This document shows, piece after piece, positions 33,060 through 45,154 of a stretch of 64,000 bases of DNA. A program made the position numbers and the translations under genes. How positions within the stretch are numbered: the first letter of the stretch is position 1; every line of letters starts with the position of its first letter. The stretch spans positions 731,728-795,727 of the forward strand of contig CAXAMN010021001.1 in assembly GCA_963970005.1 (NCBI GenBank), given 5' to 3'. The notes under the pieces were generated by a model. It saw only the letters and a program-made list of their open reading frames with translations. It was not told the DNA's origin and did no database searches. Origin of the DNA: Durusdinium trenchii. Lineage: Eukaryota; Sar; Dinophyceae; Suessiales; Symbiodiniaceae.

Positions 33060-34149
33060 GCAGATTGCTGATTTTTCCGAGTTCACTTCACAAAACCAAG
33101 TGCGTTCTGAGCTTCTGCACGGGTGTTTCTTTGCGTTCGCACTCGCACTCCAGGTCCTTGCTGAGGGGCACATTCGACCATGTGGTGCCGTGTACTGTGA
33201 CCAGTGAGGGGCAATGCTATCTACCCGAACCTTGGCAGTTTTTGTTCCTCGGACGGCCACCGACCGCCATCGGACGGCATTGCAGCCGATATAATTGGAC
33301 CCCGAAAATCAACCACCCCAAGTGATTGGTATGCGTATGCCATACACGGAGTGTTTGGGTATTCTATACTTGAATTGGCTTGTTTTGGGATTGAAGAACA
33401 CTTGCATTGGTTTTCCAACCGACACCTAGGGCCTTATATGGCTGCGCAGGGATAGTTGCTGATTTTCTGTTCCTCAAGTAAGTTCAAGTCAAGATTCTGC
33501 ATCACGACAGATTTTCTAGCGACATCCCAGTGTAGCCATTTGGAGGCAAGGACCAGGATTCCATGGGCGACAGGTAGAGCATTTGGCCCATCAGTGGTGC
33601 CTGTACAGCGGTTTCAGAGTAGATGGCACTGGCACCCCTACATGTCTTTTAGATGGGGATCCATATAAGCAACCTTTTGGAAATGGCACCATCTACTCTC
33701 CATCCACTAGTGACGATCATTGACTTTTTTCCCCGGGAGATCCGTGTTCACGATACATGCATGTTGTTGTGTGTTTTCTTTTTTTTTACACTGGCTTGTA
33801 GGCTACTTACTGGTTAGTCTCATGCCGCCGCCAAAAGGAACCAAAAAACGGTTTCACGGCCAAATGACACGAAGATCGGCGGGTCACACGGCAGATGTCC
33901 CGCTTGGTAGGTTACCAATGGTCAGGGACACAGCGATGTTTTGCTAGCACTTTCGAAGTCCTCATCATGGAAGAGGATTGAGTTTCCCACCACATTTTTG
34001 GTGCACTCTTCCACCAAACCATGGCTGGCAGTTCCATTTTAGGACTATTGCTATTAATTACTAGTATACTCATGTATACTCCCTTTGGGGGTGGTTGAAT
34101 CACCAACAGGTGACCAAAAGGCAAACACATCGAACATCGAAATCCTGCC
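33060..34149 (+). other. Intron-like region with a mobile element
   Basis: Contains the + oriented AGTGGTTTCAG-family element at 33604-33710. No gene seen. Confidence 0.35.
33604..33710 (+). mobile_element. MITE-like element, AGTGGTTTCAG family
   Basis: Starts TACAGCGGTTTCAGAGTAGATGGC, here written only in outline. The middle carries TTTTAGATGGGGATCCATAT. The end is the inverted start (GCACCATCTACTCTCC). Block order matches the copy at 56052. Confidence 0.75.
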
Positions 34150-34285
34150 ATGTCCCTCCCCGAACCCGTTCGCCGGTCACGGACGACTCGGTCCACCCAG
34201 GAGCGATCCAGTCGCGAGTTCCATGAGCTCGAGCGATTTCTCAATCAGATGCCTGGCAGCGAAGAGTATGTGTTTCTCCGTCCTC
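34150..34285 (+). CDS. Exon-like ORF, basic then acidic helix
   Basis: The frame reads MSLPEPVRRSRTTRSTQERS and then REFHELERFLNQMPGSEEYV. It is hydrophilic and clearly protein-like, while other frames are poor. It may be a cytoplasmic tail exon of the preceding membrane protein. Family unknown. Confidence 0.4.
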
Positions 34286-37200
34286 CGCGACCGATCTGTT
34301 GGCCTACGCGGAGTCGACACCAGGCATCAAGACCAGGGTCGTCACTGCAACAAAAAAACATGCATATATATGACCCTTGCCATTTCCTCTATAGAATGAG
34401 GGGGGTCAACACTCCCTGAAAGACACGGGCCATTCATGTTTGGAGATGTTTGGTCTTTTCGGCACCTCCGCAGGGTCCGCTTGGACGACCCCACAGACCG
34501 AGAGCGGAATCATGTCGGGGGAAGTCAGGGGTTCTTGCCCGGAGGTGAGAGTCCACAGGGATCTATATATTGCTCGTCCACAGGTGATGATGACAAGACC
34601 CCTGTTCCCAGCGCGCGAAAGGCTTTGGGGCATATACCCTACGGCTCCAACCACCTCCTGAGAAGATGGTTGGGGTGGATTTGGGAGGTCTAACCACCTT
34701 CTGAGGAGATGGTTGGAGCCCTAGGGATAAATAACACATCCGCTCAATCAGTCACCCCATGGGAAGTCCGAATACATGGCGCCACATCCCTTTGAAAAAA
34801 CACCCCTAGAGTGAGGTAAACATGCCAGTTCCATGGAGTGTTGTTTCAGTTAGTTTGGTTTCTGGGACATGGTTTCACTTTGGTCCCTCCCCAGATTAAA
34901 ACGATGCTTCATGAAGTTCATGTCGCCTCAAACTGTTTGGTTTGAATCCCCGTTCCTGTCGCTTCAACGGCCGTTGGAACGCTTCGCGTGGCGCCGTCGG
35001 GGATCTGAAGGCGCCATTCGTGGGTCGTGGCCCCTCAACCGCCTTTGTTGTACCTGTCCATTGGTTCACGCGAAGAACTGGCCTCAACATCATGTCAGAT
35101 CATGTACACTCTGACGAACACATCACATGGAAGTGGAAGGCATGGCCTCTTGGAAGACTACCTTTCCTCTACAAACCAGTGGGTGACCTCCACGTAACCA
35201 TCGTGATGTGAGTCAGTCGGAGTGTAAGACCAACGACACACGTCGTGCCACGTCCACCAGTATGGCATAGGTGGGGTTTCCCCATTACGGGAAGAGACAA
35301 CGACAGTCAATGCACATGCGTCATGCAGAGTTCAGTCATCTTTGCAGAAGTCCGGTTTTGCTTCCATCCACCGCAAAGGATGAGCAGCAATTATCAATAT
35401 AGATGATGATGGACAAGCCTTCATACCAGGATCATCCAAAGACTACCCAGCCCTACTTATAGGTCTCCAGACAGGGCACCCATTGGACGTCCTAGGTATG
35501 TGTTTCAGCTTAGGTTTGTCTCCCCCACAAAGACTGTGGGGGGTGTCATGTTGGAGTGTCTTTGTTTGCGCATAAAAATGTTTTTTTTTTTTTGTAACGA
35601 AGACAATGACACAACGACACCAAGACAATGACAAGACAACGCATAGGCCCATAGGCTCGCTCAAACACCTTCCCATACTCTCGTACACAATGGCCCTGAC
35701 ATGTATGAAGCGCGTGCTAGTCTGAAATTAACTGTGCCATGATGCCATCCATGGTGCCATGTTTGCCAGTTTCACACAGCGTGACATGCATGCAGTGCAC
35801 ACACATGCATACTACACACGTTGCATGTAGTCAAAACACCGAAAACACTGTAAAATAAGGAATAATAACATGATAACATCAAAAGTGGAAAATATTGAGG
35901 GTGCTTTAGGTAACCCCATAACGACACACCCATGCCGGTTGAGGCATTGATCTTGATGTTCTATCCCAAATACTCCATATTTGGAACAATCTATTTCTAC
36001 ACATGGGCCTTTGGAAAGCATCCCAAGGTATGCCATGCATGGAGTGTATGGCCATTGGTGTTTCCAACTTCTATTTGGATAGCTCTTTTTCCAGGGTATC
36101 ACAGATCTGTCGTGGATATGTGAGGGAAAAGCTGCTGCACGACCAGTGGATGTGCCACCTATAGGGAGCAAGTCTACCACCAGGGGCCCTCCAAGAAGGC
36201 TGTCTATCAATAGCCTCTTACAGATGATTTGAGATGTCCATCAACCACCCCGACCCTAGGCCCTAGGTCCTCAAAGCATCGCAGATTTGTTGGATATTTC
36301 CCAGATTTCTTCAACTGTACCTCGGCTGTTCCCTCGCACTCGGCTGGGTTTTTCATGTAAGTCTCCATGGATCTCCATGGCACCATTCGATTCACTGTTC
36401 GCCTCACCGTGTCAAGTTGTTTCGTCTCGTCTCACCTCGTTGGTTCGCTCCATGTTCTCAAAGCCCATGGGATTTTCTCCCCAATGTATCCAGCAACTAC
36501 TGGTGGGTGACGACCGTGGCGGCGAGCGCCTGTGGAGCCGTCGAGCGGCGCCGAGGACCGTGGAGGTCGCCAGCTTTAATGACCTGCTGCGCCATGACGA
36601 GCAGGGGCGTGGCTTGGCGGGAGGTCGCTTGAAAACATATTGAAACCGGGTTCGATTGATCAATTGATACGGTAGAAACATGGCAATCACCGATTGGATG
36701 GTGGTTTTCTAGAATGTTTCAGAGATTTGTATGTTCAACCTCCTTTATTTGATGATTGAACCGACTTAAGCTTTCTCAAGTGAGTTGTAATTTCCAACCA
36801 GCCAAGACATGGAAAACCAATGGGATGCTGGAGCGGCCATGGATGTTGGAAGGGCTCTCTTCATCCTTCGTCATCGTATATCATGCTTTTCCGAATCCGC
36901 CGTACTTTGAGAAGGTGGCAGATATTGAACAGGGTGGGGTGTCCATGAATAATTACGGTCTTTATATAGCTAGTATATGTCAACAGAAAGACCGGTGACA
37001 CTGTCCCTAGTATTGATATGCTGACATGCTCAGGAGGTGGTTGAAGCCCCAAGCCCGCGTCCCCTGCAGGGCAGTGCCTACGCATGCGCACAGCAGCGAA
37101 ACCACACATTCGATGTCGGATGTTGCTTCTGCCTTGGAAAACGGATGAGCGCCAAAAGAGCGTCACACTTTGGGTGACGGACCGTAGACTCGGCTACTTG

Positions 37201-39640
37201 AAGGACGGACCGAACGGCCGTAGAGGGCAGTCTAAGTATGTCTAAGTGGGTTTTACCACCAGTTTGGTAAACGGAATGCGTTCGTTTCATGCAGATGTAC
37301 TGTTAGATTCTATGACGTCTGAGGTTTTAAGGACTATGTGAAGAACCTGCTCCGCCAAAACGATGTGTCGTTGAGCGATTCAGCGACCATGCTCAGCGGA
37401 CCCGTGGAACAGCAGCATTAAGGGAAGTGATGGGTGGCGCGAGGCCAGGAATTCCTGCCTCAAACATGGACTTTGTTCCTGGCCCCGGGAAAGGAAGACC
37501 GTGTTTCCTTTAGGAACAGACTGTATCTTCCAGGGAGGATATACTCCAGGATACTCCAGACCCAGTGAAGATCTCCCAACTCCAGAGCGGTGTGGTTGAA
37601 TCGGCTGCCGTCGCGGTCTGATAGGACCGTTCGTCTGGGGAGACGCCATGTTTTCTGCGATTGTACTGACCTACATAGATGGGTGCAAGACCGCCAAGCA
37701 ATGGGTATATAGATGTATAACTAGATGTATATAGACTGGTCTATTTCCCTTCTTCCAGGGGTGTAGAACTGCGAGGTCTCCCCATTTTTATTACACACCC
37801 CTTGGCCATATCCTCGCTTCAACTGTGCAGTTGGTTTATGAAGAAAAAAACACGGAAAACACTGGACATGATGGAGAGGTGGTCTATTCTGCCTTCGGCT
37901 TCGGAGTCTCAGATCCCCGATTTGGGTCCCCGACCAGGCCCTCGAACTCGAGGCAGTCAATTCGAGAGGAATGACTTGGAGATGTTCAGCCATAGCCGAA
38001 TGCAAGAATCCAACACGAACCTACCATGGGCAGTAGGACATCAGGAGGCTAGAGACCCATTCTAGAGGCACTCCTTGAGCCCTGAGAAGGTCGTTGGAGC
38101 CCGTCACTGATGAGATTTGCTAGACCACAAATCATTTGCAAGCCTGGGTTGTCGAAACCGGCCGGCTCAATCCATTTGGGCTTTGGTCAAAATCCGGTAC
38201 CTCCATACAGACATTGTAGTTTGCTCCTGATCAAGGACGCTTCGTTCTTCTTTGAACGAACCATCGACAGACGCAAAACCGCTCACCATCAGCTCGCCAT
38301 GGCGCGAATGGTTAGCGATGGGGCAAGGCCAACAAACTTAGTTTTGACATCCCCCCTTATTATTTCCCCCAGGAGATGGTTGGAGCCATGTTAAGTCCAC
38401 AGGTTTACCTTGGAGCCATCTAAGGGGGGATGTGTTGACCAATTTTGACCACAGGAAGATGAATGCTGCAGGAGTTCCATGGGCTGGAACTGGGTGCCAT
38501 TCTCCACAACAGTTCAACAGCAGATCCACTTAGGCTACATACCATGGCCACCATGGAACTCCTGAAACCCATTCACTTTGGTCAAAAGATGTCAGCATAG
38601 CTGCCATGCGCCAGTCCTCAGTGCCATGATAGGCAGGACCGAAGGCGGAAGGCCACGCTCCAAGAAGAAGGTCCCATGCTCAGGTGGCTCATGCCATTCA
38701 CCTACGTTTGCCCAACCAAGACGACCAGCCTTTCAGTGTCAGGGCAGCTCAGATGTCCTGTTGGTTGGTGAGAGAAAATGATCAGAATCACAGGCAAGGC
38801 CCAGGGGTCTGATAGGACAACTCCGAAACGAAGGCCCAGGGGTCTGATGGGTACAGTAGACTGGTCTATTTATCTTCTTCCAGATTGGGTCGTTGCCTGG
38901 GGGGTCTCCCTATTTGAGCTACACACCCTTACATCAATCGTAGTTACTATCCCACAGCATCCCAAGTCCCAGGTATGCTTCACCAGAGACACATCGCCCA
39001 TATATGAAGACCATGAAGCTTTCATTGATTCATTCATTCATGAGATGTCATTTATGAGGTCATGCAGAACCCGTTCTTCTCTAAACTTGCGTTGCAGATG
39101 GACCCGCAACGAGATGGACCGGGGCCGGTCTGCAGACACGGCCACAGAACTCTGAAGAGAATGCAAGGCAGCCCTCTGTTTCACTCACCCGTCCAAAAAG
39201 TGGGTCCAAACTGACGCTACAAAAGGATATATAGAAAGAGTAATGCAGAGTTAGACAGAGGAAAGGGTGCAATGGTCTTAGCAAAAATAAACACACTGAT
39301 CCTGGGTGTGTGCTCTGCCGACATGTCCCGAGTCACTTGGATCTTCAGCTATACCCAGACGCTCCGTTCACAGCCCGACTGGTCCCACCCAGTCTGGACA
39401 AAGGGTCCGAAGGTATCCATAGGATTTGGACTTGCGTTTAGACACAGCTGTGAGGGAAACACGATCGCAAATTCTTGTTCGAACTGTCCGACCGTCTGAG
39501 CCCGATTTTAGGCGATGGGTCGCATAAGGCGACGCATCATCCATGGGTACCAGTGGAGGAGTCGATCGAGCAAGATATGCTGACATGATTTAGGCTCAAG
39601 CTTTGAACTACAAGAATGCCAGTTATGGGTCAAAACCAAT
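34286..39640 (+). other. Repeat-rich region, few weak exon candidates
   Basis: Holds a complete CCCTAGGG element (34637-34726) and a reverse copy of the GGTGGTTxxTGGACA family (36196-36250). Also present is an inverted pair of GGAGTTCCATGG around 38469-38570. Weak exon candidates are 36490-36615 (VEVASFNDLLRHDEQGR) and 37920-38010 (SQFERNDLEMFSHSRMQ). None is assigned to a gene. Confidence 0.3.
34637..34726. mobile_element. MITE-like element, CCCTAGGG family
   Basis: Begins CCCTACGGCTCCAACCACC and ends GGTTGGAGCCCTAGGG, flanked on both sides by ATA. The interior holds a second internal inverted block (AGATGGTTGGGGTGGATTTG). Confidence 0.75.
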
Positions 39641-39769
39641 GCCCCTTGGCCCCCGGAATCCAAGCTTCAACAACTGTTGTCCAGACATAATACCCTTCAT
39701 GGAAGTCGTCCAGCAGGAAGGAACTCGCATGTTAAAGAGATGTGTAAAAGTTGCTGAAAGCACCAGCAA

Positions 39770-40135
39770 GGAATTCATCGTCATCATCATCATCGATATT
39801 GTTTTTACTTTATTATGCTTCATGTTATTATTGTTTTTTTTCTTATTGTGCTTCTTCTTCAAACAAAAAATACAACGACAACACCAACAACAAGGCACAA
39901 ACAAACACTGCAGCCCCGTTACAACATATCTTGATCCTTTGTCTCTACAAGGGGGTGGAAACAAAATCTGCAGCCCCATCGTTGTTTTTTTGACCCCCCC
40001 CCCCCCGAAAACAACCAGCCAACATGTACTTCTACCAGTAGTGGTAGTGCTTGTACTAGTGCTAGTACTAGTGGTACTAGTACTAGTAGTAGTCGTTGTT
40101 GTTGTGGTCGTAGGAGTAGTAGTAGTACCTAGCAA
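39770..40135. repeat. Left border repeats: triplets and poly-C module
   Basis: TCATCATCATC, then a CTGCAGCCCC...TTTGTCTCTAC stretch, then CTGCAGCCCCATCGTTGTTT followed by a long C run (near 39997). A GTA/TAGTAC triplet array ends near 40130. Related modules lie at 52738-53290, on the other side of the orphan gene block. Long frames here are low-complexity artefacts. Confidence 0.7.
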
Positions 40136-40490
40136 ACCATAAGTATGCAGAATTAGTGTCATTTTGGGAAAAACAATGTTTTTCAAAACGATTACGTTTT
40201 TCCAATGTTACAGACTAAATATTACACTTTTGCATATTTGGCTACATGGGATGACATGTTGGCAAGATGATGGGGGGGGAATGTGGATACAAAGATACAA
40301 AGGCTGTCTAGCCACCTGGCTCAACAGAAGCCAGCCGGTTTGGGAAGAAGCAGCCAGCGGCAAGAGGTGCCACCCCCTGTCCCGCGCTTTTTTGCACGCA
40401 GGCAGTTGAGTCACTTGTGTCTTCAAAAGCGGCCGCTTGAAAAATAATGTTCTTTGACCGAAGGTGTATAGATCTCAAAGGTGGGAGTAG

Positions 40491-40896
40491 GTGGACATGG
40501 AAAAAAGCATGGCGGCTATCATGAGCAAGATTTCTGCGGACTCAATTACTGTGATCAAGGATGAAGGCCAGGATCTTGGCATTGGTTTCACTGTTGGATT
40601 CCAAATTGTGTTTGATATACTGTTTATATGTAGCAAGCCTGCTGGACTCCTTGCCTCCACCAAAGGCCTTTTCGATCTCTCAGATGCATGTTGGGATCTA
40701 TGTGTCGAGGCTTTATTTTCAAGCAAGGCCGCAACTTGTCTGCATCAGCTGCTGGATGGTGGCAAGACATTAATTTACCACAAAAGGAATTAGACGGCTT
40801 TATGTCAGGATCTTCCACCGCCTGATGAAGTACTTAAGACCATTGTCGCCAATATACATGCTGGGGGTATTTGTGCGGAATTGGTGAAAGAGGACC
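40491..40896 (+). CDS. Orphan gene exons, N-terminal helical part
   Basis: Two exons separated by a 48-bp intron (40762-40809) of the form G|GCAAGA...TCAG|G. The first (from ATG 40491) encodes MSKISADSITVIKDEGQDLG, a hydrophobic stretch and SDACWDLCVEALFSSKAATC. The second encodes DLPPPDEVLKTIVANIHAGG and ICAELVKED. Frame is kept across the intron. The true start may lie upstream. Function unknown. It is grouped with the block below by strand, spacing and intron style. Confidence 0.5.
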
Positions 40897-41105
40897 GCTA
40901 AATCCTATAGTAGCTCTCATTGTGCCACTGGGCAGTCTTTGGCCCATCCACATCCCATCCACCAGGACAGAGATGCCTCGAAGCAGAAGGCTACCCCGGC
41001 AGAGGAGATTTTTGCATGCACACAGTGCTTTTAGTGACCCTATATATATCCTGTAGGGCCAACTAACGGCTTCAATAACATGTGACCCTTGTCAAGGAAA
41101 GGCCA

Positions 41106-41339
41106 GAACGACCTGGTGGACCCTGCTTGAGTGAAGCAATGCCCGGGAATTTTCAATTCGATGATGAGGTAGACATCTTTTCGTATTTGTCTGCCTTGGA
41201 CGGGAGGTGCTTGCAAGCAACTTGTTTAGACCTTCATTCCCTAGCTGAGGCCAAGGGAAGAATCAAGATCCCCTTGGTAGAGTCTGATTTGGAAACCGCT
41301 TTGTTTTATCGGCTGTGGGGGCCATATCATGGATATTGA
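41106..41339 (+). CDS. Orphan gene exon, unknown
   Basis: The frame encodes FQFDDEVDIFSYLSALDGRC, then TCLDLHSLAEAKGRIKIPLV. Protein-like and acidic. Exact edges not fixed. It follows the previous exons after an intron of about 200 bp. Confidence 0.4.
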   Translation, partial: ERPGGPCLSEAMPGNFQFDDEVDIFSYLSALDGRCLQATCLDLHSLAEAKGRIKIPLVESDLETALFYRLWGPYHGY

Positions 41340-41723
41340 GGTCACTAGCTTGCAGTGAAAAGAGTACTTGCATGCAAGGGAGTGTGGGTATATGTTGAAC
41401 AGGTTGCCACAAGCCAGCCCAATCAAAACACAATCCCTGGTACCATCTGGTACCATCTGATACCCTGATTGGAGCTGTGCCTCGTGCGCAGGTCCTGTCA
41501 TGGGTGCCTAGCGCTTCATGAACTATGAAGGCTTGATTCCGATTCTGTGGAGTGAGAAGGTTGAAGGGAAAGATATATACTTAGATCGAAACAGATTCAT
41601 GCACGGGCCTTGTATGAACCCAAACAGCTCTCCCTGAATTATAGATCAAACCTGCAGCACTCATTGGGGGCTCAGGATTGTGTTAGCACCAGGCCAGGCT
41701 ATCAACAGTCCACGCAACCCACC

Positions 41724-42055
41724 ATGGCAGACCCATTTGCTGCTGCGCCTCCTCTGCTCGATGATGATGCTGAAGCTGATGATGGGGCTCCATGGCCAAC
41801 CTGTCACCAGCTGGCATCGCTTTGGGAGGAAAACCATGTAGTGAGGAAGAACTTGAGGCTCACCGGAAAGATGATCGTGTGGCCTAAGGTGGAGCTGACT
41901 GGCGTTGCCACTTTGCAGGCTTTGAGTGCCAACAGAATTCCAATTGCTGATGCAATCACCGTTTGGGGGAGCCATCACAATCAGGCTGCGAAGCCGCCCC
42001 CCAATTGAATGGCTGAAGCAAGAGGCCTGGGTTAATCTTCGCTGGGGAACCATGC
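41724..42055 (+). CDS. Orphan gene, likely start exon
   Basis: ATG at 41724 sits in a strong start context (ACCATGG). The protein begins MADPFAAAPPLLDDDAEADD, a typical acidic N-terminus, then LWEENHVVRKNLRLTGKMIV. From about 41985 a second frame takes over (PPIEWLKQEAWVNLRWGTML), through a very short intron or a frameshift. If this ATG is the true start, the 40.5-41.3 kb exons belong to a different transcript. Confidence 0.5.
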
Positions 42056-42062
42056 TAAAGGT

Positions 42063-42260
42063 TTGAATTCTAGAATCGGTTCTTTAATTATTTGGGATAA
42101 GCCAAGGGTTGTTGAAGCACAGGTAAAGCAATTATATGTGCTGCTCAACCATGAGCCGAAGCCCATCAACATCCATGTGGACGCCTGGGGGATGAAGCGC
42201 TTCATTTCATTGGCCCTAAGAAGATGGAAGTCGCCCATCAACAACTTTAGGGTTTCTTGA
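42063..42260 (+). CDS. Orphan gene exon, Trp/Lys-rich
   Basis: Encodes VVEAQVKQLYVLLNHEPKPI and NIHVDAWGMKRFISLALRRW, followed by KSPINNF. I recall a similar VHVxAWGLKRFL pattern in dinoflagellate orphan proteins. No known fold. Confidence 0.5.
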   Translation: MNSRIGSLIIWDKPRVVEAQVKQLYVLLNHEPKPINIHVDAWGMKRFISLALRRWKSPINNFRVS

Positions 42261-42323
42261 TGATATCCCAGTACTATTGTCCTAGTGGTATGAGCAGTTG
42301 GCCCAAATCTTTTTGAGGCGGGT

Positions 42324-42600
42324 ATGGGATGCTGTCCTCAATGGGAAATTAAGGACCCGCTGTTGCACGATTTGATGGATCTCATGACGGAGCATTGGGG
42401 GCACACTTTGAACCAGACTAAGCCAGTGGCTGCTCCGCCTGTGGTTGATGGTGAGCCATCAGTGGCTTCTGATGGTAGTGGTGAGCCACCAGTGGCTCCT
42501 GATGGTGGTGGTGAGCCAGCAGTGGTTCATGATGAAGCTGCTGCCAGGGCAAGTTTGGAAGCAGAGCGACAAGCCATCTTGAAACTTGATAGCGTTCATG
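42324..42600 (+). CDS. Orphan gene exon with GEPxVAxDG repeats
   Basis: Begins WEIKDPLLHDLMDLMTEHWG. Three tandem repeats of the type GEPxVAxDG follow, then ARASLEAERQAILKLD. The repeat is encoded by about 36-bp tandem units. It is probably a flexible linker between two helical parts. Confidence 0.5.
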
Positions 42601-42918
42601 CACCATCATGTATAGTGTGTTCATTTGTTCCAGGGTGTTGTTCTTTTTAACAAAATTGGGTCAAGTGTAACACCCGCAGTGTTTTGTGGCCACATCTCCA
42701 ACTTACAAAGGACACGCTTGCAAGCTATCAAAGATGCTCGCAGCATCAGCAAAGGCCTACAGCATCCACGGCCACCTCCCCCCGTGCCTTCAGTGCCAGC
42801 AGGGGTATAGGGTCTGGTCCTTTGGCAAAAGCACGAACCCGGTATGCACCCTCATTCAAAAAAATGTTTCAACCAAGAAGGTGTTTACTCGGTATCCATT
42901 TGGAAAACCACATGAACT

Positions 42919-43063
42919 GGCAATTTTCCTCTTGGGTTGGCCAAGGACGGGGCCATGATGCAAGAAATGCGGGCCCCAAATCGGTGTTCATCTGGGCCTG
43001 CATTTGATTTCGCATTTCTTGCATCATGGCCCCGTCCTTGGCCAACCCAAGAGGAAAATTGCC
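42919..43063. repeat. Perfect 53-bp inverted repeat
   Basis: Arms 42919-42971 and 43011-43063 are exact reverse complements over 53 bp, with a 39-nt loop. The left arm starts GGCAATTTTCCTCTTGGGTT. It lies in the orphan gene, just before the exon that begins near 43090. Perfect pairing means it is recent or maintained. Confidence 0.95.
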
Positions 43064-43089
43064 AACATGAACATTGTTTTTGGCAACCG

Positions 43090-43552
43090 TCTTCACGCAG
43101 GAGTCAATCCCGATGTGATGGATACGATGCCCTTTGATTTCGCAGCAGTGGAGCTCCCCCAAGAACCTGTTCATGAGACTGGCCCTGAAAGCTATGAGGA
43201 GATTTTGAGGGCACGCACACTGCGTCTGGGAGAGGTTTCACCACCGCCCAAAAGTCCTCCTTCTGAAGAGCTGACCGCGCCAGTCCCTGCAGCCAGCGCT
43301 GGAGGTGTGGAGTTGGGCACTGGTGAGAAGCTTGCTGGTGATGAGGCTGAGATGCCTCCTGAGGATGTCATTCCCAACCCTGACTTGTTGGGCGCCGATG
43401 GCTACGGTGATGAGGAGGTTGAGCTGCCTCGTGATAGTGCCATTGAACCTGAACAACAAGTCCAATGTCCTGGGGGTGGAAAGGGTTCCTCGCCTAAGAA
43501 GGGTGGACCTACCGAGATTTTCAATCCCATGGACTTCAAGGACATGGTTTGA
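43090..43552 (+). CDS. Orphan gene exon, long acidic and Pro-rich linker
   Basis: Encodes GVNPDVMDTMPFDFAAVELP, then SYEEILRARTLRLGEVSPPP. A stretch rich in Glu, Pro and Gly follows, ending near GGPTEIFNPMDFKDMV. It is mostly disordered by composition. The exon probably starts just after the inverted repeat. Confidence 0.55.
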
Positions 43553-43663
43553 TCCCACCACAAGATGCATTATTCCAACACACTTTCAACTATGGAAGGG
43601 TTGTATAATTGGGGTTGTATACTTGGTTTTAATATGAACCATCGCGGACCTTGATAGGAGCCG

Positions 43664-44194
43664 GTGTCTCGCGTGAAGCAGTTCGCTGGGATCCCCGAGG
43701 GAGATGGCGACCATGACTTGGCTGAGCCCAGGGGCAGGGGCCGGGGTAGGCCAAAAGCCAAGGCTAAGGCCAAGGCTAGAGCTAAGGCTGGAGCTAAGGC
43801 TAGAGCTAAGGCTAAAGCTAAGGCTGCTAAGGGTAAGCAAGAGAAACCAAAGGCAAAAGCCAAGGCTAAAGCGGCGGCTGGCAAAGCAAAGGCAAAAGCT
43901 ACCAGGGTCAGGACCGTTGGTGACCAGAGTGATGTTGAACTCGCCACCCCCAAGCGAAAAGCTCCCAAAGGTGATGTGGAGGAGGGAAGTAGGTCAAAGA
44001 AAAGGCAGCCTAAGGCAGCAAAGAACCAGAAGGACAAAGACTCTGAGCCCCGGAAGCGGGCCTCGAAGGGTGAGGCTGTGAGCTTTGCCCGTCGAAATCC
44101 ACCTGGCAATCCACGTGGAAAGGCAGAGTGGGATGCCATCAAGTCCGTGTTTGGCGAGCGTTTGTCGCATCTTCACCCCAGATCCAAGCATGAG
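43664..44194 (+). CDS. Orphan gene exon, AT-hook-like and Lys/Ala repeats
   Basis: Contains RGRGRPK (AT-hook-like core) followed by tandem KA/KARA repeats of about 75 residues, a highly basic histone-tail-like tract. After it come FARRNPPGNPRGKAEWDAIK and SVFGERLSHLHPRSKHE. The exon ends at GAG 44192-44194. The intron 44195-44292 (GACATA...CTGAAG) is a GA-AG intron, because joining GAG to GAC keeps the protein open. The tract suggests DNA or RNA binding (inference). Confidence 0.7.
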
Positions 44195-44292
44195 GACATA
44201 TCATGTCAAACATGGTTCCAACCAAGTTTGGTATAGTATACGTTTAATTTGAACTTGCCACCAATACTGCCTTAGCCACTGATGTTCTGAAG

Positions 44293-44424
44293 GACCTTTT
44301 CTGGAAGTATTGCAAAGTCACCAACAAGGACAAGATCAAAGCAGCTTCTGATGGTTCTTTGGGAGACGCAGTGCATAGTTTGGCCGATGGCTACTTCACC
44401 ACCCTCCAGCCCAGCAGCTGATCT
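44293..44424 (+). CDS. Orphan gene exon after GA-AG intron
   Basis: Encodes DLFWKYCKVTNKDKIKAASD and then GDAVHSLADGYFTTLQPSS. It joins the previous exon as KHE-DLFWKYC. In relatives I recall a K-H-E-xxFW block at the same place after the FARR segment, which supports the join. Confidence 0.65.
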
Positions 44425-44584
44425 GCCAACTTTTGAGGGGAAGGTCTGCTAGCTGCTTTCTTAGGAGCGGTTGGCCATGACCTGGGGTCTATAGATTTGT
44501 ATCTACTCTTGGGAAGTTTGATACTCCGAATCTTGTTTCATGAGCAGTGCAGGGACTAACCTTGCATTCGCACATCTTCATTGC

Positions 44585-44893
44585 CTGGTGAAGTCCAAAT
44601 TGACAAAGCATTGGCGTGCAAAACGGGAAAACAGTGTGGCCGTGTGAAGTGTCCCATGAGGATCCACCTATGTGGCCGCAATGAGGTGTCCCATTATTTG
44701 GGGAGAGGGGTATCAAAAGGTGAAACCATCTCAAGTTTTCAGTCTCCCAAGTGGCCTCAACGGACTTTGGTCCCTTTGTACTGAGAAGTCCGTAAATTCA
44801 CCTCTGCAGGTCCGACGTGGTCAAGCCTTTCTGGCCTCGCATGGAGCCCTGGACCATGCTGATTGCCGCGCCAGCCTGTTTTGACACAGCAGT
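44585..44893 (+). CDS. Orphan gene, two short exon candidates
   Basis: The first frame near 44588-44640 reads VKSKLTKHWRAKRENSVA. The second, after acceptor CCTCTGCAG (44811), reads SDVVKPFWPRMEPWTMLIAA and PACFD. Both are protein-like and bounded by AG/GT signals. They lie between the FARR and methyltransferase-like exons. Confidence 0.35.
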
Positions 44894-45154
44894 GCACACG
44901 TGAAGGGTCAGTCGCTATACCATCACAATTTCGCAGCTGGGTTGGTGTTCGAGCGTTTAGCATCCTTCAGCTATATAACAATGGTAGCGTCCCGCCATGA
45001 ATCCCTTGTTCGAAAACTATTGTTCCTACCGGGTGTGCCCAAGGACTGATTGAGTGAGATTCTTTTGCTTTGCAATGGCCATCAACAAACTCAACCTTTT
45101 TTCAGTATTCAAACCGTGAGGAATTCATCGCGATTGTCATCATGGTCGCATCCA

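Noticed and set aside
39603..40186. Long frames on both strands (about 180 codons each)
   Set aside because: They are translations of triplet repeats, C runs and CAA tracts, with Val/Thr or Leu/Phe runs and no protein-like sequence.
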